The translations under genes were made by a program, and so were the position numbers. Source: AM-1111 sp046302135 (GTDB lineage Bacteria; Bacteroidota; Bacteroidia; B-17B0; Aurantibacillaceae). Taken from it: a stretch of 10,502 nt of DNA. The stretch spans positions 1-10,502 of the forward strand of contig JBKCIQ010000121.1 of the NCBI GenBank assembly GCA_046302135.1, read 5' to 3'. Under the pieces are notes generated by a model that was not told the DNA's origin, searched no databases, and saw only the letters and a list, made by a program, of their open reading frames with translations. Of the stretch, positions 6,606-10,502 are shown in pieces. Position 1 is the stretch's first letter. Each line of letters starts with the position of its first letter.

Positions 6606-7639
6606 AGTCTAAAATAATAAACATTATTAAGCTCGTTGTTTTCTTCTCCATAGGAATTTTACTGGTTTGGTTATCATTCAAAGATTTATCAGATAATGAC
6701 ATTTCAGAGATAAAAAAATCATTCCTTAATGCCAATTATTTCTGGTTATTCGTTTCTATATGTATTGGCATGTTAAGCCATATCATAAGAGCCCACCGAT
6801 GGAATATGCTGGCAGATTCACTGGGTTACAAACCAAAATTCAGTAATTCATTTTTTGCAGTTATGGTCGGGTATTTAGTTAATTATGGTGTTCCAAGACT
6901 TGGAGAAATTTCAAGATGCACCGTTCTAAACAAATATGAAAAAATACCATTCACTCAGTCTTTCGGCACGGTGGTAGCCGAACGAGTGCTTGACCTAATC
7001 TTTTATTTTTTAATTGTCATTACCATGATATTTACACAATATCAAAAAATTTCGGAATACCTAAATAAACATGTTTATCCGTTACTAGAGGATAAAATGA
7101 ATTTAATAACCGGAAATAAAATAATAGTAATCTCCATTATTGGCACAATATGTATTTCATTGATTTTGATGTTTTTTTTAAGGTCAAAAATTAAAGGTTT
7201 GCTGTCATCAAAAATCGGAGGTTTCATCAAAGGTTTTTATGACGGATTAATAAGTGTAAAAAATGTAAAGAGGCCATTACTATTCTTGGTTTACACTGCA
7301 CTAATATGGGTATGCTATTACCTTGCGCTCTATACCTGTTTATTATGCTTACCGGAATCTTCAGCTTTCGGTTTTGATACTGGCATTACAGCTTTTGTGT
7401 TCGGATCACTTACTGTAATGATAACGCCCGGTGGAATTGGTGCATATCCTTATGCAATTCAAAAAGTTTTACTTTTAATTTACGGTGTAAATGAGGCATT
7501 AGGTGCTTCTATCGGTTGGCTCTCTTGGTCAGAAAGTTTAGTTGTAATTGTGCTAACGGGAGTGCTTTCATTCATACTATTACCATTAATGAACAAAAAT
7601 TATTTGCCTGAAATAAAAAGTAACAAAACAGCCAGCTAA
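6602..7639 (+). CDS. flippase-like membrane protein, YbhN/LPG_synthase_TM family
   Basis: This 345-residue polytopic protein belongs to the family of the transmembrane half of lysylphosphatidylglycerol synthase (PF03706; YbhN/AglD-like). It has about eight hydrophobic segments starting at residues 8-25. Recognisable motifs are RAHRW (63-67), NYGVPRLGEISR (94-105), AERVLDLI (126-133) and TPGGIGAYP (275-283). The C-terminal catalytic aminoacyl-transfer domain of MprF is absent, so it should not be called an LPG synthase. A lipid or glycolipid transport role is plausible from the family. The start is GTG at 6602; the only nearby ATG (6579) is in another frame and encodes only a mini-ORF. rfaE2 begins two bases after its stop, so the two are surely co-transcribed and may share a role in envelope assembly. 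Confidence 0.9.
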   Translation: MKSKIINIIKLVVFFSIGILLVWLSFKDLSDNDISEIKKSFLNANYFWLFVSICIGMLSHIIRAHRWNMLADSLGYKPKFSNSFFAVMVGYLVNYGVPRLGEISRCTVLNKYEKIPFTQSFGTVVAERVLDLIFYFLIVITMIFTQYQKISEYLNKHVYPLLEDKMNLITGNKIIVISIIGTICISLILMFFLRSKIKGLLSSKIGGFIKGFYDGLISVKNVKRPLLFLVYTALIWVCYYLALYTCLLCLPESSAFGFDTGITAFVFGSLTVMITPGGIGAYPYAIQKVLLLIYGVNEALGASIGWLSWSESLVVIVLTGVLSFILLPLMNKNYLPEIKSNKTAS

Positions 7640-7641
7640 AA

Positions 7642-8157
7642 ATGCACCTGCATAAAATCATTGATAAGATTAAAAATAAAAATGATTTAAGTAATCTTAA
7701 AAATCAGCTATTATTATCAAACAAAAAACTTGTCTTCACGAATGGATGTTTTGATATACTACACAGAGGTCACATAGAATACCTCGCAAAAAGTGCAGAT
7801 CTAGGAGATTTTCTGTTAGTTGGCGTGAATTCAGATGCATCCGTTAGACGACTCAATAAATCTCCGGAACGACCAATCAATGATGAATACACGAGATGTA
7901 TAAATTTAGCCGCCTTACAGTTTATAGGTGCAGTTGTAATTTTTGATGAAGACAATCCATTAAATTTGATAAAAACAATAGTGCCGGATTTTTTGGTAAA
8001 GGGTGGTGACTACGATGCCGATGAAACAGATCAAAACTCCAAAAAATATATAATCGGTTCGGATATAGTTAAAAGCAGTGGAGGAATAGTTATAACTATT
8101 CCTTTGGTTGAAGGTTATTCCACAACACATATAATTGAAAAGATCAGAAAAAAATAA
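7642..8157 (+). CDS. rfaE2: D-glycero-beta-D-manno-heptose 1-phosphate adenylyltransferase (RfaE2)
   Basis: The enzyme joins AMP from ATP to heptose 1-phosphate to form the ADP-heptose precursor for LPS inner core. It is the stand-alone C-terminal half of E. coli HldE, 171 residues. The nucleotidyltransferase fold shows FTNGCFDILHRGHIEYL (32-48) with the HxGH-like ATP motif (HRGH, 41-44), GVNSD (61-65), SPERPI (74-79), DFLVKGGDYD (116-125) and IPLVEGYSTT (153-162). No kinase half (HldE N-terminal domain) is fused or adjacent, so a separate kinase should exist elsewhere. The GT9 glycosyltransferase at 3637-4647 is a possible user of the product. The gene starts two bases after the preceding stop. 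A perfect 22-bp palindrome lies within its 3' part. Confidence 0.95.
   Translation: MHLHKIIDKIKNKNDLSNLKNQLLLSNKKLVFTNGCFDILHRGHIEYLAKSADLGDFLLVGVNSDASVRRLNKSPERPINDEYTRCINLAALQFIGAVVIFDEDNPLNLIKTIVPDFLVKGGDYDADETDQNSKKYIIGSDIVKSSGGIVITIPLVEGYSTTHIIEKIRKK
8082..8103. repeat. perfect 22-bp palindrome inside rfaE2
   Basis: The half-site AGGAATAGTTA is followed immediately by its exact reverse complement TAACTATTCCT, with no spacer. It covers codons for the conserved GGIVITIP segment and ends 139 bases before the start of the flippase gene. It could be a dimeric protein-binding site, but coding constraint or chance cannot be excluded. Confidence 0.5.
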
Positions 8158-8242
8158 AAGTGTTCATAAACCTTTAATTAAAAAAAATAATTTATTCGAA
8201 ATGAAGAATTGAATTGAATTAATTTCATAAAAATTTCTTCGG

Positions 8243-9742
8243 TTGAATCCCATTCGGAAGTTAATTGGTCAAACTGCAATTTACGGGTTAAGCACAATAA
8301 TTGCCCGTACTGCGAACTATCTAATCCTTACCCCGCTTTATACATATGTATTCAGGAACCAGGAAGAGTTTGGAATTAACACAGAGATTTATGCTTACAT
8401 CTCATTCCTAAATATCATTCTTACTTACGGAATGGAAACCGCGTTTTTCAATTTTTATTCCAAGAAAGAAGAAAAACAAAAAATCTATTCAACGGCTTTA
8501 ATATCTCTGATAGCTTCAAGTATTTCATTTCTAATAATTGGAATATTGTTAGCAGGTAGTATTTCGAAATGGATGGGATATGCCAATCAGGAAAGTTTTA
8601 TTGTTTGGATGATATTGATTATTTGCAGTGATGCGCTTATGGTTATTCCTTTTGCAAGATTACGCTCTGAAAACAAAGCAGGCAGGTTTGCATTGATTAA
8701 AACATTGAATATTCTTGTAAATATTTTATTCAATCTTTTTTTTATAGTGTGGTGCAAAAATCAGTTTGCAATTAACCCTGAATCATTTTTTGGAAAACTT
8801 TATAATCCTACAATTGGTATTGGTTACGGCTTTCTCTCAAATGTAATTGCCAACGTTTTTACATTGATGTTGTTAATGAAAGAGTTTACCGGAATTAAAT
8901 ATTTTTTTGATAAGGCAATATGGAGACAAATGATCATCTATGCCTCACCATTAATTATCGTAGGCTTCGCGGGAATGATCAACGAAACATTTGACAGAAT
9001 AATACTAGGCAAAATTTTACCTGAAGCAATAGCGAGAAAAGAGATTGGAATTTATGGGGCCTGCTACAAACTGTCAATTATTATGACAATATTCATTCAG
9101 GCCTTTAGATTTGCGGCAGAACCCTTTTTCTTTAATAACGCGACAGAAAAAAATTCCAAATCGACTAATGCGCAGGTAACTAAGTATTTCGTTTTATTCT
9201 GCTCATTTATTTTTCTCGGTACTATGATGAATATTTCATGGTTAAAATACTTCATAAGTGAACCCTATTGGGCTGGATTGTCAGTTGTACCTATACTATT
9301 AATTGCAAATTTATTCCTTGGTGTTTACTACAACTTGTCAATATGGTATAAACTAACAGAACAAACAAAATTCGGAGCATACATCACAATTTCCGGTGCA
9401 GTTATCACACTTGTAGTAAATTTTGTCTTCATACCTTCATACTCGTACGTTGCCTCCGCTTGGGCAACATTTTTTTCTTACGGCATCATGATGATAACAT
9501 CTTATATACTTGGACAGAAACATTATCCGATCAAATACAACATAAAAAAAATGAGTTTTTTCTTTTTTATTGCAGTCGCATTTTATTTAATTTCTTTACT
9601 TTACAAGGGGAGATTTCCGGAAAATTTAAATTATATCGAACCAACAATTAATAATTTATTTTTATTGATTTTCGGTTGGTTGATTTACAAAATTGAAATT
9701 TCAAAATTAATTCAGAAAAAATCCGATGAGCGAATCAGTTAA
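8243..9742 (+). CDS. Wzx/MATE-type polysaccharide (oligosaccharide) flippase
   Basis: This 499-residue protein is a member of the MOP superfamily polysaccharide transporters, which flip undecaprenyl-linked oligosaccharides across the inner membrane. It has many hydrophobic segments along its length, compatible with 12-14 helices. The opening MNPIRKLIGQTAIYGLSTII is characteristic of Bacteroidota members, followed by YGMETAFFNF (62-71), PFARLRSENKAGRFALIK (136-153) and FDRIILGKILP (250-260). The start is TTG at 8243: an in-frame TAA at 8228-8230 precludes an earlier start and the next methionine is past the conserved N-terminus. It is 85 bases after rfaE2 and overlaps dut by 17 bases. It pairs logically with the O-antigen ligase-like protein, though on a separate transcript. 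Confidence 0.92.
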   Translation: MNPIRKLIGQTAIYGLSTIIARTANYLILTPLYTYVFRNQEEFGINTEIYAYISFLNIILTYGMETAFFNFYSKKEEKQKIYSTALISLIASSISFLIIGILLAGSISKWMGYANQESFIVWMILIICSDALMVIPFARLRSENKAGRFALIKTLNILVNILFNLFFIVWCKNQFAINPESFFGKLYNPTIGIGYGFLSNVIANVFTLMLLMKEFTGIKYFFDKAIWRQMIIYASPLIIVGFAGMINETFDRIILGKILPEAIARKEIGIYGACYKLSIIMTIFIQAFRFAAEPFFFNNATEKNSKSTNAQVTKYFVLFCSFIFLGTMMNISWLKYFISEPYWAGLSVVPILLIANLFLGVYYNLSIWYKLTEQTKFGAYITISGAVITLVVNFVFIPSYSYVASAWATFFSYGIMMITSYILGQKHYPIKYNIKKMSFFFFIAVAFYLISLLYKGRFPENLNYIEPTINNLFLLIFGWLIYKIEISKLIQKKSDERIS

Positions 9743-10163
9743 AATCAAAAATAAAAGTAAACACCCCCTTCCTTCATACGCCACTCCATTAAGCGCCGGA
9801 ATGGATCTAAGAGCAGATATAGCAAATGAAATAGTGATGAAACCTATGGAAAGAGTTGTTGTTCCTACGGGTTTGTACATTGAGCTTCCTGCAGGAATTG
9901 AAGCGCAAATTCGCCCCAGAAGTGGCCTGGCATTTAAAAACGGCATTACAGTATTAAATTCTCCGGGTACAATTGACGCTGACTACAGAGGGGAAATAAA
10001 AGTGCTACTCATCAATTTATCTGAATCTGAATTCATTGTTAAAGACGGAGAAAGAATAGCACAAATGGTGATATGTAAACATGAAAAAATATCATGGTTA
10101 ACAACTGAAGAATTAAGCGGAACGGAGAGAGGCTCAGGCGGATTTGGAAGTACTGGTTTATAA
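9726..10163 (+). CDS. dut: dUTP diphosphatase (trimeric dUTPase)
   Basis: dUTPase hydrolyses dUTP to dUMP and pyrophosphate, keeping uracil out of DNA and feeding dTMP synthesis. All five motifs of the homotrimeric family are present in 145 residues: SAGMDLRA (23-30), RPRSGLA (63-69), GTIDADYRG (81-89; D84 is the expected catalytic Asp and Y87 the tyrosine that contacts the nucleoside), GERIAQMVI (108-116) and RGSGGFGSTG (135-144). The ATG lies within the end of the flippase gene (17-base overlap, different frame), so it is translated from the same message. The product looks complete and active. Confidence 0.97.
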   Translation: MSESVKIKNKSKHPLPSYATPLSAGMDLRADIANEIVMKPMERVVVPTGLYIELPAGIEAQIRPRSGLAFKNGITVLNSPGTIDADYRGEIKVLLINLSESEFIVKDGERIAQMVICKHEKISWLTTEELSGTERGSGGFGSTGL

Positions 10164-10196
10164 TAATTTTTCACGTAAAAAACAATAATTATATCC

Positions 10197-10217
10197 TTTT
10201 TTTTTTGGCATTTTTTT
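10197..10217 (+). terminator. T-rich tract after dut, weak candidate terminator
   Basis: Ten consecutive T residues (10197-10206), then GGCA and seven more T residues (10211-10217), follow dut by about 34 bases. The only stem nearby is a weak AT hairpin around CACGT (about 10170-10180), with no GC core. This could aid transcription release but is not a standard hairpin terminator. The rest of 10164-10263 holds the -7 element at 10240-10247 and nothing else that I can identify. Confidence 0.25.
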
Positions 10218-10239
10218 CCACAATTTGTGCGATTTTGCT

Positions 10240-10247
10240 TAAGTTTG
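10240..10247 (+). promoter_or_regulatory. -7 promoter element upstream of the M23 peptidase gene
   Basis: TAAGTTTG matches TAnnTTTG in full and lies 16 bases before the TTG start at 10264, giving a leader of about 10-12 bases. A TTTG at 10224-10227 is 12 bases upstream, the same spacing as the TTG near the purK element, but shorter than the usual distance. The role is inferred from motif and position. Confidence 0.5.
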
Positions 10248-10263
10248 GCGCCCGATTTAACAA

Positions 10264-10502
10264 TTGTCTAAGGTTCAATATAAATACAACACTAGAACTC
10301 TCAGCTATGAAAAAGTTGAGAATAAACCATACAGGAGAATATCAGGTATTTTATCTTATGTGATTACCGCATTGGTATTTGGTACAGGTGCTTGGTTTAT
10401 TGGAACATTTTTCTTTGGTGCGCCCTCAGACAAGAAATCCGCGCGTGAACTTGAATTTATGAAGTTACAGTATAAGGCTTTGGAGAATAAAGTACAATTG
10501 GT
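10264..10502 (+). CDS. M23-family peptidase, N-terminal part only (cut by window end)
   Basis: An open frame runs from a TTG at 10264 to the end of the window (79 codons visible). The first residues MSKVQYKYNTRTLSYEKV resemble the opening of the widespread Bacteroidota membrane-anchored M23 (LytM-type) metallopeptidases. A single membrane segment follows at about residues 28-51 (GILSYVITALVFGTGAWFIG), then FGAPSDKKSARELEFMKLQY and a stretch likely to form a coiled coil. The catalytic zinc domain would be beyond the window, so the peptidase call rests on N-terminal resemblance only. An in-frame TAA at 10258-10260 rules out an earlier start, and no ATG lies between the stop and the conserved opening, so TTG is the best start. 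It probably forms its own transcription unit. Confidence 0.75.
   Translation, partial: MSKVQYKYNTRTLSYEKVENKPYRRISGILSYVITALVFGTGAWFIGTFFFGAPSDKKSARELEFMKLQYKALENKVQL

Noticed and set aside
8206..8220. Three tandem copies of GAATT before the flippase gene
   Set aside because: Three 5-base copies in AT-rich intergenic DNA are weak evidence for any function and no wider repeat is seen.
1..10502. Search for tRNA/rRNA genes, CRISPR arrays, insertion sequences, prophage or toxin-antitoxin genes
   Set aside because: No cloverleaf, spaced direct repeats, transposase, integrase or small toxin-antitoxin pair could be recognised by eye; intergenic spaces are all short.

Overview
The window looks like a chromosomal housekeeping and cell-envelope segment from a member of the Bacteroidota. 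The evidence is strongly AT-rich DNA, start codons without clear Shine-Dalgarno sequences, intergenic matches to the Bacteroidota -7 promoter element (TAnnTTTG) at positions 43-50, 5406-5413 (minus strand), 5473-5480 and 10240-10247, and protein types common in that phylum. These include a Ctc-type L25 protein, a stand-alone RfaE2 and the characteristic N-terminus of a Bacteroidota M23 peptidase. I cannot place it below phylum.

Layout. (1) 78-3670, plus strand: purK and purE (two-step AIR to CAIR conversion in purine synthesis), a small two-helix membrane protein with a CxxC/CxxC zinc-ribbon-like loop that overlaps the purE stop by one base, and a polytopic O-antigen ligase/polymerase-like protein. 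(2) 3637-5398, minus strand: a GT2 glycosyltransferase followed by a GT9 heptosyltransferase-like glycosyltransferase, overlapping by 14 bases. The GT9 gene runs tail-to-tail into the ligase gene with a 34-base overlap. (3) 5399-5504: a divergent control region with a -7 element on each strand. (4) 5505-6511, plus strand: rplY/ctc, a strong hairpin, then panD. (5) 6602-10163, plus strand: a flippase-like YbhN/LPG_synthase_TM membrane protein (GTG start), rfaE2, a Wzx/MATE-type polysaccharide flippase (TTG start), and dut. (6) From 10264 to the window end: the 5' part of an M23-type peptidase gene (TTG start) with its own -7 element.

Functional theme. Apart from purKE, rplY, panD and dut, the genes concern surface glycan assembly: activated heptose synthesis (RfaE2), glycosyl transfer (GT9, GT2), export across the inner membrane (Wzx-like), ligation or polymerisation (O-antigen ligase-like) and wall remodelling (M23). 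That these act in one LPS pathway is inference from families and proximity.

No tRNA, rRNA, insertion sequence, CRISPR array or prophage is visible, and no gene-free stretch exceeds about 110 bases. I found no convincing new multi-gene system. The least explained items are the zinc-ribbon membrane protein at 1729-2055, a perfect 22-bp palindrome inside rfaE2 (8082-8103), and an 8-residue mini-ORF whose stop overlaps the GTG start at 6602.
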